Positions 24,203 through 33,800 of a stretch of 64,000 nt of DNA are shown here, piece after piece. The position numbers and the translations under genes were made by a program. The notes below the pieces were generated by a model, which made no database searches, was not told where the DNA came from, and saw only the letters and a list, made by a program, of their open reading frames with translations. The DNA lies in NCBI RefSeq assembly GCF_039852015.1, contig NZ_CP156628.1:1-64000 (forward strand), given 5' to 3'. Position 1 is the first letter of the stretch. Each line of letters starts with the position of its first letter. The stretch comes from Robbsia sp. KACC 23696. Lineage in GTDB: Bacteria > Pseudomonadota > Gammaproteobacteria > Burkholderiales > Burkholderiaceae.

Positions 24203-25699
24203 TCAAGCGGCCTTGACGCTGCCTGAGGCGGGTTCGGATGTCGGCGCTTCCGCGCCAAAATCTTCCGCATCCACGTCGTAGTTCGACGGTTCCCAGCGCA
24301 GGGTCAACAGTGTCACCAGTCCGATGAAAGGGGCGACGGCGATGACCCAAAACACCTGCGTTCCCAGCGCATGCGCCAACACCGGGAACAGGAATAGGGA
24401 AATCGTCGACGCGGTCCGCACGGCGGTCTGATGCAAACCGACGCCCATCCCGCGGATCGACGTCGGATAGCTCAGCGATGCATAGGTCATCGTATGCGAT
24501 CCCGGACCCATGCCTTGTCCGAACAGGAATAAAGCCAGCATCGCGAGAGAAATCGCGACTTCCGCGCCGCTGCCGGGACGGCCGATCACGGCCAGCATCA
24601 GCAAAGCGACGAACTGGAACGTATAGCCGATCACCGTCATCGGCCATGCGCCCCATTTCGGCACGTACTTTACCGCCAGCATGCCGCCGACAAATGCGAA
24701 GCAGAGATTGAGCACCAACGACGCAAGGATGGTGCTCAAAACGTTTTGTGCCAAAAAGCTCGCGATGATGACCGGCAATCCGAATGCCACGGCGTTATAG
24801 GCAAAAGACGACGCAAAGCCCATTACCGTGTGCAAGATCGTCCGCCGACGATAGACGCCTTGGAACAACGCGCCATAGCTGCTCCACCGCGCACGCAGCG
24901 GTCGTGCGGTAGGTGCCGACTGCTCCGACGCCGCTTGTGGTGCGACCACCGCATCGATGCCATAAGACTTTTTCAAGATACGCGCGGCGCTTTCCAAGTC
25001 TCCTTGATTAGCCGCCCAGACCGGCGACTCACTCATGTAACGGCTACGTACTGCGATGATGATCAGTGCGGGTACGGCGCCGAAGCCCAGGGTCAGGCGC
25101 CACAGGAGGTTCGAGTGGTCGGCCGGCAGGAAAGTAAATCCGGCAAGAACGAGTAGATAACTGACGCTGATCGCTGCGTACCAGACCGGGCACCACATGG
25201 CGACACGTGAGGCTTTGTTTCCAGGCCCCCGCAGACGGGAGAACTCGGCCAGGAAGGCCATGGCGACCGGTAGGTCGATCCCGACGCCGAGACCCATGAC
25301 GAAGCGTGCGCCGCCCAGCACCCAAGCGTTCGGCGCCAACGCGCAGACGATGGCCGCAACGACGAAAAACAGCATATCGGCCATGAAGACGCGGTAGCGG
25401 CCGATTCGGTCAGTCAGATAGCCGCCGATAAAAGCGCCGATCACGGCACCGAACGTGATCGCGGACGTCACCGCACCCAGGCCCGCCGGCGTCAGCGAGA
25501 ATTCCCGCGAGATATCCTTGACGCCGAATGCGAGTGCGCCCAGATCGTAGGCATCGAGAAAGACGCCGCCCAGCGCGATGGCGACGACGATACGCGCATC
25601 GGCACCCTGGACGGCGCCATTATTGACGAGATTTGAGACGTCGCTGGCGCGTCGAATGACCGGACGGAGCGGCGCAGTAGAAGAGGCGATGGAGCTCAT
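24203..25699 (-). CDS. MFS transporter (sugar/aromatic acid type)
   Basis: 498 residues from the ATG at 25699, chosen for AAGG eight bases upstream; a start at 25741 lacks a site. Twelve hydrophobic segments are visible. The loop 2-3 motif GGYLTDRIGRYR and FLDAYDLGALAFG in helix 1 are typical of the sugar-porter/AAHS proton symporters. A large central loop (about 225-270) contains AAPQAASEQS-like polar sequence. It is convergent with aroQ, which suggests transport of quinate, shikimate or a related acid. Substrate is inferred from context only. Confidence 0.86.
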   Translation of the reverse strand: MSSIASSTAPLRPVIRRASDVSNLVNNGAVQGADARIVVAIALGGVFLDAYDLGALAFGVKDISREFSLTPAGLGAVTSAITFGAVIGAFIGGYLTDRIGRYRVFMADMLFFVVAAIVCALAPNAWVLGGARFVMGLGVGIDLPVAMAFLAEFSRLRGPGNKASRVAMWCPVWYAAISVSYLLVLAGFTFLPADHSNLLWRLTLGFGAVPALIIIAVRSRYMSESPVWAANQGDLESAARILKKSYGIDAVVAPQAASEQSAPTARPLRARWSSYGALFQGVYRRRTILHTVMGFASSFAYNAVAFGLPVIIASFLAQNVLSTILASLVLNLCFAFVGGMLAVKYVPKWGAWPMTVIGYTFQFVALLMLAVIGRPGSGAEVAISLAMLALFLFGQGMGPGSHTMTYASLSYPTSIRGMGVGLHQTAVRTASTISLFLFPVLAHALGTQVFWVIAVAPFIGLVTLLTLRWEPSNYDVDAEDFGAEAPTSEPASGSVKAA

Positions 25700-25940
25700 G
25701 GACCTTGCTTGAAACGTGAAAAATCGCGACTTGGCGCACATAGAGGTGCGTCCGCGCGATGAGAATGCCGCGCGCAGACGCTTGCGCGGATTCTAAGATG
25801 TCAGGCGCGTGCCCTTAAATCTTTTCTCGTAATGTGCTTAGATCGGCGCGTGCGTCCAACACGTCAAGCAATTCGGCATGCGGATCGCCTTGCCGGGAGG
25901 AGCGGGACTACTTGTCCTATCGGCACGTCGCGCCTTGGGT

Positions 25941-26687
25941 TCAGGCCGCCATCGCCCAGTTATTCGGGCGGTACGCATCGGTAGCCGCATCGGATCGTGC
26001 TTGTTGCACGTGGCTGACGGCGTCGGCGAGACGTTGAATATAGACGTCGTCGATCGCGTGGGCGGAGAGCGACGACTGCAGGCGCCAGAGATACTCGGCA
26101 TTGCTTCCCCAATCGCCGCTGGCATGGGCGATCGCGGAGGCGACGCTCGGCAGATCGCCAAGGTTGTCGAAGTGCGGATGGGTGCTGTTGGCGACAAAGG
26201 CGAGCGCCTTTACCTGTGTCCCGTCGTCCAACGTAACATCGACCCAGATGGGCACATAAGCGCCCATCGCCATCTCGCGAATCCAAACGAGCCGCAGCTC
26301 ATTGTGCAGATCGGCGGCTGCGATTCGATAGATCAAACCGCGCGTTTCGCCGCCCGGGCAGAGTGCCAGCATGCGACCCGGCGTTTGCGGCGTTCCGCGT
26401 CCAGCCAGCAATTTCTGGCAAAAACGGCGATGCCATCCCGACAACGTCGCTACCCGCTGCGCGCCGTGACGCAATTGCGGGTTCCATATCAGCGACCCAT
26501 AGGCGAACAGCCAGACATCGCCGCCGTCGGCGTGGTCGGATTCCCCCGATGGCGTCGCGCATGCCGCCTGCGCAAGCGTTGCGTGCATCGACGCTTCGAT
26601 CGCGGCCGTCGACCAGCGCAGGTCTGCGGGCAAACCCGTCAGGCTGGAAAGAAATGCACCGGAAGCGAGGCAGTGACGCGTGACCAT
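25941..26687 (-). CDS. chaC: ChaC-like gamma-glutamylcyclotransferase
   Basis: 248 residues. The family signature WLFAYGSLIWNP lies near residue 58, GWHRRFCQ near 84 and WIREMAMGAYVPIW near 134, where the Glu of REM is the expected catalytic acid. The C-terminal GSNAEYLWRLQSSL also matches the family. ChaC enzymes degrade glutathione to 5-oxoproline and Cys-Gly in the cytosol. An N-terminal extension of about 50 residues is longer than in E. coli ChaC (231 residues in total), so an internal start (for example the Met near residue 34) is possible. The gene stands alone. Confidence 0.9.
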   Translation of the reverse strand: MVTRHCLASGAFLSSLTGLPADLRWSTAAIEASMHATLAQAACATPSGESDHADGGDVWLFAYGSLIWNPQLRHGAQRVATLSGWHRRFCQKLLAGRGTPQTPGRMLALCPGGETRGLIYRIAAADLHNELRLVWIREMAMGAYVPIWVDVTLDDGTQVKALAFVANSTHPHFDNLGDLPSVASAIAHASGDWGSNAEYLWRLQSSLSAHAIDDVYIQRLADAVSHVQQARSDAATDAYRPNNWAMAA

Positions 26688-26823
26688 GGGAACGGATCAT
26701 TGACAACTGGAATGTCTGTCACGATACCGAGCGGGAAGCGGCAAGGGAAATATTCGTTCGCGATATCGATATGCCGAGATCGCCTATGCCCGGTGCGCAG
26801 GCACGCGCACCGGACGATCTGAC

Positions 26824-27330
26824 TTACTCGGCCTTTTCGATTTCGATCGCACGATGCAGCGAGCGGCCTTGCCACAACAGTGCATGGGCGTCGAGCGAGG
26901 AATGGCGCTCGATCGCTCGGACTTTGCCCACAATGATCGAATGGCTATAGCCGTCATGGACCTTGTCGACCTCGCAATCGAAGACGAGGTGCGCGCCGGT
27001 CAACAGCGGGGCGCCGGTTACGCCGCTGGTCCACGTGACCCCTTCGAAACGCTCGGCGCCGCGACGCGAGCTGAATTTTTCCAAGACGTCGGCCAGTTCG
27101 CCGCTCAGGACGTTGACGGCGAAAAAGCCGCTGCGCAGGATGATGTCGTGCGTGGACGAACTGCGGTTCACGCACGCCACGAGGGATGGCGGCTCCGCGG
27201 ACAGGCTGCAGACGGCGGTGGCGATGAGCCCCACCGGCGCATCGTTATCGAGGGTCGTAATGGCGGTGACGGCGCCCGGAAAGCGGGACATGGCGTCACG
27301 GAAGTCTTGAACGAGGTCAGCAGATTCCAC
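26824..27330 (-). CDS. Flavin reductase family protein
   Basis: 168 residues. The sequence FRDAMSRFPGAVTAITT, then GLIATAVCSLSAEPPSLVACV and NRSSSTHDIILRSGFFAVNVL follows the FMN-binding split-barrel flavin reductase pattern (HpaC/RutF/NtaB type). The end has HSIIVGKVRAIE and LLWQGRSLHRA. Such enzymes reduce FMN or FAD with NAD(P)H for a partner monooxygenase; no monooxygenase lies next to it. It diverges from the sulfate-binding protein gene at 27594. Confidence 0.9.
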   Translation of the reverse strand: MESADLVQDFRDAMSRFPGAVTAITTLDNDAPVGLIATAVCSLSAEPPSLVACVNRSSSTHDIILRSGFFAVNVLSGELADVLEKFSSRRGAERFEGVTWTSGVTGAPLLTGAHLVFDCEVDKVHDGYSHSIIVGKVRAIERHSSLDAHALLWQGRSLHRAIEIEKAE

Positions 27331-27593
27331 GAAAACGATCCTGTTTCAGAAAATGTGGCAAATGCGGGCATGGTAACACCTGCCATAAAGGGCCTGATGC
27401 CGGCGCAATTATTCCCTGACGTGCAATAGATATACGAAATCGTTGGTTAGCGCGCTGTGCGAGCTTTCTATACTGTTTGCTGGTTGAAATCGAACAATAG
27501 GTCATGAGCGCCATCGCGACGGAGCGGGTCTTCGGCGACGGCGTGCGGACGCGAGAATAGTCGATCCTGCGGGATCGGAAAGGATGAGGGAAC

Positions 27594-28655
27594 GTGCAAA
27601 AGCAAAAACGAGCTTTCCTGAAGCAAAGCGCGGCATTGGGCGGCCTGGCGCTCGCCAGCGTTGCTGGCGGCCTGGCAACCTTGGCTGGCGTGAGCACGCG
27701 TGCGCAGGCAGCGGGCAAGACAATCGAATTGTTGAACGTCTCGTACGATCCGACGCGGGAACTCTATCAGGCCTATGACACGTTGTTCTCGGCTTACTGG
27801 AAACAGAAGACCGGTCAGGATGTGACGATTCGCCAGTCGCACGGCGGTTCGGGCGCGCAAGCACGCTCCGTGATCGACGGGGTGCCGGCGGATGTGGTCA
27901 CGCTGGGTCTGGCGCCGGACGTCGATGCACTGGTGACGCATGGCGGGTTGGTTAATGCGGATTGGCAGAAACGGCTGCCGAACAACTCGGCGCCGTACAC
28001 GTCGACGATCGTATTGGTGGTGCGCAAAGGCAATCCGAAAGGGATCAAGGACTGGGGCGATCTGGCAAAGCCCGGCGTCGCGGTGATTACCCCGAATCCG
28101 AAGACATCGGCCGGCGCGCGCTGGAACTATCTGGCCGCGTGGGAATACGGTGTGCGGCATTTCGGCGGCGAGGCGGGTGCGAAGGATTTCATTCAGAAGG
28201 TCTTCAAGAACGCGCCGGTTCTCGACTCGGGCGCGCGGGGATCGACGATCACGTTCGCTCAGCGCGGCGTGGGCGATGTGCTCGTCTCGTGGGAAAACGA
28301 TGCCCATCTGGCCGAAAAGGAATTCGGTGCCGGCCAGTTCGAAATCATCGCGCCGAGCGTCAGCATCGTGTGCGAGCCGACTGTCGCTGTCGTTGACAAG
28401 AATGTCGATCGCAAGGGCACGCGGCAGGTCGCGGAAGCGTATCTCGAATATCTGTACTCGGATCCCGCGCAGGATCTGATCGGGAAGAATTTCTATCGTC
28501 CGATCGGTACCGTGGCCAAGGCGAAATACGCGAGCCAGTTCCCGAAACTCGATCTGGTCACGATCGATGGGGCGTTCGGTGGATGGCCCGCAGCGAACAA
28601 GAAACACTTTGCCGATGGCGGCACGTTCGATCAGATCTACACGAAGCGCAGCTAA
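27594..28655 (+). CDS. sbp: Sulfate ABC transporter binding protein
   Basis: 353 residues starting with GTG after GGATGAGGGAAC. A signal sequence ([19 protein letters not shown] to RAQA, about 1-38) precedes the mature [17 protein letters not shown], the Sbp/CysP hallmark. [15 protein letters not shown] and [16 protein letters not shown] are the family sulfate-contact regions. It delivers sulfate or thiosulfate to a CysTWA permease, but no permease genes follow; a terminator lies 100 bases downstream, so this is an orphan binding protein. A 379-residue antisense frame is a shadow. Confidence 0.93.
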   Translation: MQKQKRAFLKQSAALGGLALASVAGGLATLAGVSTRAQAAGKTIELLNVSYDPTRELYQAYDTLFSAYWKQKTGQDVTIRQSHGGSGAQARSVIDGVPADVVTLGLAPDVDALVTHGGLVNADWQKRLPNNSAPYTSTIVLVVRKGNPKGIKDWGDLAKPGVAVITPNPKTSAGARWNYLAAWEYGVRHFGGEAGAKDFIQKVFKNAPVLDSGARGSTITFAQRGVGDVLVSWENDAHLAEKEFGAGQFEIIAPSVSIVCEPTVAVVDKNVDRKGTRQVAEAYLEYLYSDPAQDLIGKNFYRPIGTVAKAKYASQFPKLDLVTIDGAFGGWPAANKKHFADGGTFDQIYTKRS

Positions 28656-28755
28656 GCCTGTTATGGCGTAATCCGTCGGGCAGGCAGGATTCAGGCATGC
28701 GGCCGAACGCGTGCCGTCTAGAATACCCTGCGCTTGTGATGATTTGATCAGTGTG

Positions 28756-28796
28756 AAAACGGACGATGAAGCAGGATGTCATCGTCCGTTTTTTTA
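28756..28796. terminator. Strong, possibly bidirectional terminator
   Basis: AAAACGGACGATGA pairs perfectly (14 bp) with TCATCGTCCGTTTT around a 9-base loop. With A tracts on one side and T tracts on the other it can serve sbp and the leftward TetR gene. Confidence 0.9.
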
Positions 28797-28866
28797 CTAT
28801 CGATATTATGGACTACGAAAGATAGACGAACCGTCTCGCTTTCGGGTAACGGCTGCAATCAAACAG

Positions 28867-29427
28867 TCAGGCGGTGGACGTCGCCACTTTCGCCAGCGCA
28901 TCGCGATTCGCCGCCAACAAGCTATCCGATAATTCCGGGTCGTCGACCAGACGCGCGAGGATCAAACCACCCAGCATCGACGACAGTCCTTTTACGGCCG
29001 CGCTGCGGCGTGCTTCGATATCGCTTCCTGGCGCCAAGCGGGTGATGTCATCGATCATCCGTTGCAGGTTACGCGTCATTTCACGGCGGACGGCAGGCGA
29101 TTGACGTATCGCCTCGGTGGCAAGCGCGGCGAACGCGCAGCCATCGGCGCGATTGTCGCGGTGTCGCGTGCTCAGATAGCGTTGGCAGTAATCGACGAAA
29201 GTTTCTTCAGGGAGCGCCGCCTGACGCGTCGCGGAGAATGCGCTCGCTTCTGCAATCAATGCGTCCTTCGACGCGAAATAGCCATAGAAGCCGCCCCGGG
29301 TCAGTCCGGCATGCTTCATCACTTCGTCGATCGTCACTGCATCAAAGCCCTTTTCGCTGAAAAGGCGGCTGGCGGCGACGACGATGTTCAGACGATTTTT
29401 TGCAACCTGCTCGCGACTGACTTTCAT
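28867..29427 (-). CDS. TetR-family repressor
   Basis: 186 residues from the ATG at 29427, preceded by GGGAGTGGGAT. The N-terminal helix-turn-helix is clear: NIVVAASRLFSEKGFDAVTI, then DEVMKHAGLTRGGFYGYFAS. The C-terminal ligand domain includes GCAFAALATEAIRQSP, like the TetR_C family of AcrR/NemR-type regulators of SDR or efflux genes. It diverges from the SDR gene at 29553 across a perfect palindrome and most likely represses that gene and itself. Confidence 0.92.
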   Translation of the reverse strand: MKVSREQVAKNRLNIVVAASRLFSEKGFDAVTIDEVMKHAGLTRGGFYGYFASKDALIAEASAFSATRQAALPEETFVDYCQRYLSTRHRDNRADGCAFAALATEAIRQSPAVRREMTRNLQRMIDDITRLAPGSDIEARRSAAVKGLSSMLGGLILARLVDDPELSDSLLAANRDALAKVATSTA

Positions 29428-29459
29428 ATCCCACTCCCAAAACATGAATATACAGGTTG

Positions 29460-29494
29460 ACCAACATGATTGTCGAGACCAGAATCATGTTGGT
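29460..29494. promoter_or_regulatory. Palindromic operator for TetR regulator
   Basis: ACCAACATGATT and AATCATGTTGGT form a perfect 12-bp inverted repeat with an 11-base spacer in the divergent TetR/SDR intergenic region. Flanking ACATGAATA also occurs on both sides (29442 and 29497) as direct repeats. This is the expected binding site of the adjacent repressor. Confidence 0.75.
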
Positions 29495-29552
29495 GGACAT
29501 GAATAAGCATTTGGCCGCTTGTCGGTTGGATCGTCATCTCGGGAGAAGGGAA

Positions 29553-30302
29553 ATGGGCAAGCTCGATGGAAAGGTCGCTTTGGTAACGGGCGGGACGAGT
29601 GGTATTGGCTTTGCAACGGCAAAGCGATTTATTGCCGAAGGCGCACACGTCTACATCACGGGGCGTCGACAAGAAAAGTTGGACGAGGCACTTCGGGCGC
29701 TTGGCGCTGGCGTCACGGGCGTACGGGGGGACGTGGCAAAGCAGGACGATTTGGACCGGCTATTCGCGCAGATCAAGCACGAGAAAGGCGCGCTCGACAT
29801 CGTATTTGCGAACGCCGGCACGGCCGAATTCGCGCCTTTCGGTCAGGTGGATGAAGCGCATTACGACCGGCTGTTCGACGGCAACGTCAAAGGGTTGTTT
29901 TTCAGCGTGCAGAAGGCGTTGCCGCTGATGCGTGACGGCGGTGCCATTGTTGTGACCAGTTCGATTGTCGGCAGCAAGGGGTTTCCGGCCAACAGTGTTT
30001 ATGCGTCGACGAAAGCGGCGATTCGCTCATTCGCACGGACCTGGGCGACGGATTTGAAAGGGCGAAAGATTCGTGTCAACGCCGTCAGCCCCGGCCCGAT
30101 CGACACCGACGGGCTGCGTCAACTGCTCGCTAGCTCGCCGGACGGGGAGAAGCGTCGCGATGGATTTGAGCAGACTGTTCCGCTAGGGCGTCTCGGCGAA
30201 GCTGACGAGATCGCGAGCGCTGTGTTGTTTCTTGCCTCGGACGAAAGCAGCTTTGTTACTGGAGTGGAGCTGTTCGTGGATGGTGGAATGGCGCAGGTTT
30301 AA
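29553..30302 (+). CDS. SDR-family oxidoreductase
   Basis: 249 residues from the ATG at 29553 with GGGAGAAGGGAA upstream. Classic short-chain dehydrogenase motifs are present: TGGTSGIG (cofactor), NAG (position about 85), a catalytic Ser in VVTSSIVGSKG, YASTK (Tyr/Lys) and the closing FVTGVELFVDGG. GRR after the second strand suggests NADP preference. This SDR plus TetR arrangement is common in reactive aldehyde or quinone responses; the substrate is unknown. Confidence 0.95.
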   Translation: MGKLDGKVALVTGGTSGIGFATAKRFIAEGAHVYITGRRQEKLDEALRALGAGVTGVRGDVAKQDDLDRLFAQIKHEKGALDIVFANAGTAEFAPFGQVDEAHYDRLFDGNVKGLFFSVQKALPLMRDGGAIVVTSSIVGSKGFPANSVYASTKAAIRSFARTWATDLKGRKIRVNAVSPGPIDTDGLRQLLASSPDGEKRRDGFEQTVPLGRLGEADEIASAVLFLASDESSFVTGVELFVDGGMAQV

Positions 30303-30367
30303 AGGTTACCCCGCCTCGGATCGACGTACAGCAGAGATGTTAGATAATCTGTTGAACGGAGGTCGAG

Positions 30368-30840
30368 ATGGGCGGAAAGAATGTACCGAATCGTCACTAC
30401 ACGGAGGAGTTCCGAACGGAAGCGGCAAGGCTGGCAAATTCTCTCGGGCATAACGGAATCAGTCTTGGGCAACGGACATAACGTACCTGCCCACAAACGA
30501 GGGCTCGTTCTATCTGGCCGCGGTATTGGACTTGGGAAGTTGGAGAATGGTCGGGTGGTCGATGTCCGAGCATATCGACGCCGAACTTGTTTGCAATGCG
30601 CTGAGGGCGGCGTACTGGCAGCGCCGTCCCCGCGCGGGACTGATTCTGCATTCCGATAGGGGAAGCTAATAAGCAAGCTGGTGTTCTCGGGAGGTAGCGC
30701 AACAATATCGTATGTCAATGTCGATGAGTCGGCGAGCAAACGCTTGGGACAACGCGGCGATGCATCGTATCGATCGCGTGACCGAAGGAGTAATCGCAAA
30801 TCCATGTATGGCGTTGCCTAGCTGGACGGTTCGTTTCATC
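30368..30840 (+). pseudogene. Degenerate IS3-family transposase
   Basis: The frame from 30368 starts MGGKNVPNRHYTEEFRTEAA, the beginning of an IS3 orfA, and stops after 37 codons. Downstream pieces read YLPTNEGSFYLAAVLDLGSW, then VGWSMSEHIDAELVCNALRA and RPRAGLILHSDRG, which is the rve integrase core with its Asp residues. A last piece has MSMSRRANAWDNAAMH, equal to the MSRKGNCWDNAPMES motif of orfB. Stops and deletions interrupt it, so this is an inactive relic with most of the element missing. No intact terminal repeats were found. Confidence 0.8.
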
Positions 30841-30846
30841 AGCGGC

Positions 30847-33800
30847 TCAATTCGACTTTACCGTGTTGAGATACTGAGTCTCCATAAGATGCGTGATCTC
30901 GCGTTCGAGGTCCTCGACCGTGAATGGCTTTTGAATCGAAGAAGCATTAGGCACCGCGTTCGCGTATTCTTGCGCTCCTTCACCAGTGACGAACAGGACA
31001 CTGATATGCGGCATCAGACGGCGTGCTTGAACAGCGAGCTCAACACCCGTCATGTCTGGAAGATTGACGTCTGTCACAAGAACATCCGCTGAAACGGCCT
31101 CGATCAAACGCACTCCACCTAGACCAGTGCTCGCTTCGTGGATATCCAAATCATAATCCGACAGCAATACGGATGTGGCTTCCCTCAGGTTTTCATCATC
31201 CTCCACGAGAATCACCACGGGGGATCTTCTGTTGCGCGTTGAAAGTTTGGTCGCACCGTGATGATGGAACAACGTCTCGTGCAGACAGCGAGCGAGTGCA
31301 ATCTGTGTGTATGGCTTGCTTAATAGACGCAAACCTGAATCGACCAATCCTCCACGCGTCAAGCGATTTTCGGCATAGCCGGAAGTAAAAAGGATTGCGA
31401 TGTGCGGGAAAGATTGGCTAACAAGTTTCGCGAGCTCCTCGCTTTTCATCGTCCCCGGCATCACCACATCCGTGAACAAGATGTCGATGTCGCTCCTGCT
31501 GTTTAAAACATCCACGGCGTCATCCGCGCTGTCCGCTGTCACCGTTTGGTAGTTGAGCATCCGCAACATCTCGGTCACAGTTTGCTGCACGGATGGATTG
31601 TCTTCGACGACTAAAACGACTTGACCGGCACCCTTTGGAGCATCGTTCGTTGTGACCTTGAGCGGGGTCTCGTCGTCTGGGACGGCTGGCAAGTAAAGAC
31701 TGATGCTGGTGCCTTTACCCAAATCGCTCACAACATCAACGTATCCGCCTGCTTGTTTTGTGAAGCCATACACCATGCTCATCCCAAGTCCCGTTCCACG
31801 TCCTTCTGGTTTCGTGGAGAAGAAGGGCTCGAAAATACGGGCGCGCACCTCCTCGCTCATACCGCACCCCGTATCCGTGACGGTCAGACGGACGTAGGCA
31901 CCCGGATCGACCGGGATTTCTTCATCGGTGGGAACGTGAGTATTTTTCAGCGTGATGGTCAAGCGGCCAGATCCATCCATCGCGTCACGCGAGTTTAACG
32001 ATAGATTCAAAATGGCATTCTCGACGTGCGCACGATCTACACGATTGTTTAACAAGTCAGGCGGACTCTCAATCCGTAACGTGATGGCTTCACCAACAGC
32101 GTGGCTCAGCAGCTCGTCCATCCCATCGATCAATCGCCGAAGATTGACTACCACGGGCTCGATCGGGTGCCTGCGAGCAAAAGAAAGCAGTTGCGACGCT
32201 AGCTTCCCACCTCGTTCGACCGCCGAATAAGCCACGTCGACTCGCTTTAATACCTGTGCGTCCACGGTTTGTTGTCGAATGATCTGTAAATTCCCGCCAA
32301 TCACCTGCAAGACATTGTTGAAATCGTGAGCAACGCCGCCCGTCAGTTGTCCTACCGCCTCCATCTTTTGGCTCTGCATGGAGCGCTCGCGAGCCCGCAT
32401 CGCTTCGTCTTCACGTAGGCGTTCATCGGTCACATCACGCGCGACGCAGTACAAAAGCTCCTCTTTCGGCACTGCCGTCCAGGAGAGTGTCCGATAGGTT
32501 CCATCCGCAGTTCGATACCGATTCTCAAAACTGTATGAGGCGGTTCCCGTCGATAATGCGACAATCTCCTCACGCGTTTTGCGTATGTCATCCGGATGCT
32601 CCATCCACTCGGACGTGCGCCCCAAAATATCGGTTTCTTTCCAGCCGAGCAAGCGAGTCCACGACGGATTGATCGACACCCAAATGCCATCGTAGTTCGC
32701 TATTCCGAACAGATCGTGGGACAAGTTCCATGCTTGATCTCGCTCACGTGTTCGTTGCAAGACCGTCTCACCAAGCTCGTTATTCGAATCCACCAGTTTT
32801 CGAGCAACCTGATTGCGATGCTCGTTGCGCTTTAACATGGCATCTACGCGCGCGCGGAGGTCTTTCGCGGTAAACGGTTTGACAAGGTACTCGTCCGCGC
32901 CAGCGTTTAAACCAATCGCCGCCTCGTCCTCACCGGCCCGGGCCGACAGCATAATGATCGGAATGTGTGACAGCGAGGGAGTCTTACGAATCCGTTTGAC
33001 CAACTCGAAACCATCTACACGAGGCATCATGACGTCGGTCACGATCAGATCGGGTGACTCATCGGTCAAACGCTCAAGCGCATCCAGACCGTCGGCTGCG
33101 ACGTGAACGGTATGCCCCATATCCTCCAAGAGTCGACGAACGTAGTCTCGCATGTCTGCATTATCGTCGACCAGCAAGACTTGACCTCTAAACTCGTTGA
33201 CTGATCGCACGGCCGCTGGCGCCTCGACATTCCCTTGACCACTGTCCGAAATTTCCGCTGGAATCCATCGTCGCGCCTCAGAGATAAACGACTCGGCCCT
33301 CTTGGAGGTTATGCCGTCAAGCGTATGCGTAACCGCGTCTGTCTTCTCGAGCTCGGTGCAAAAAGGCAACTTAATCGTGAAGATTGTCCCTTCGCCCACC
33401 TTGCTTTCAACGCTGACAAAACCGTTGTGCAGTTCGACCAGTTCTTTTACGAGTGCAAGCCCGATCCCTGTTCCTTCAAACGTGCGACCAGACTGATCCT
33501 TGACCCGGTGGAATCGCTCAAATACGCGAGGCAAATCTCCAGATGGGATGCCTACCCCAGTATCGGTTATCTGGATGGACGCAACATCTTCCTCCGCTTT
33601 CACCGACACGCTGATGCCCCCGACAAGGGTGTACTTGAACGCATTCGATATCAAGTTGAGGACAACTTTTTCCCACATCTCGGGATCCATCGATACGGGA
33701 TGCGAGAGTGTTGGACAAGCGACGTTGTATTCCAAACCTGCGGCTTCGATTGTCGATCGGAATGCGCTTGCCATGTCGGCCGTCGCGCTGGAAATGTCTA

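Noticed and set aside
27468-28607. 379-codon leftward frame opposite the sulfate-binding protein
   Set aside because: Arg/Asp-rich antisense shadow of a clear Sbp gene; no start signal or family motif.
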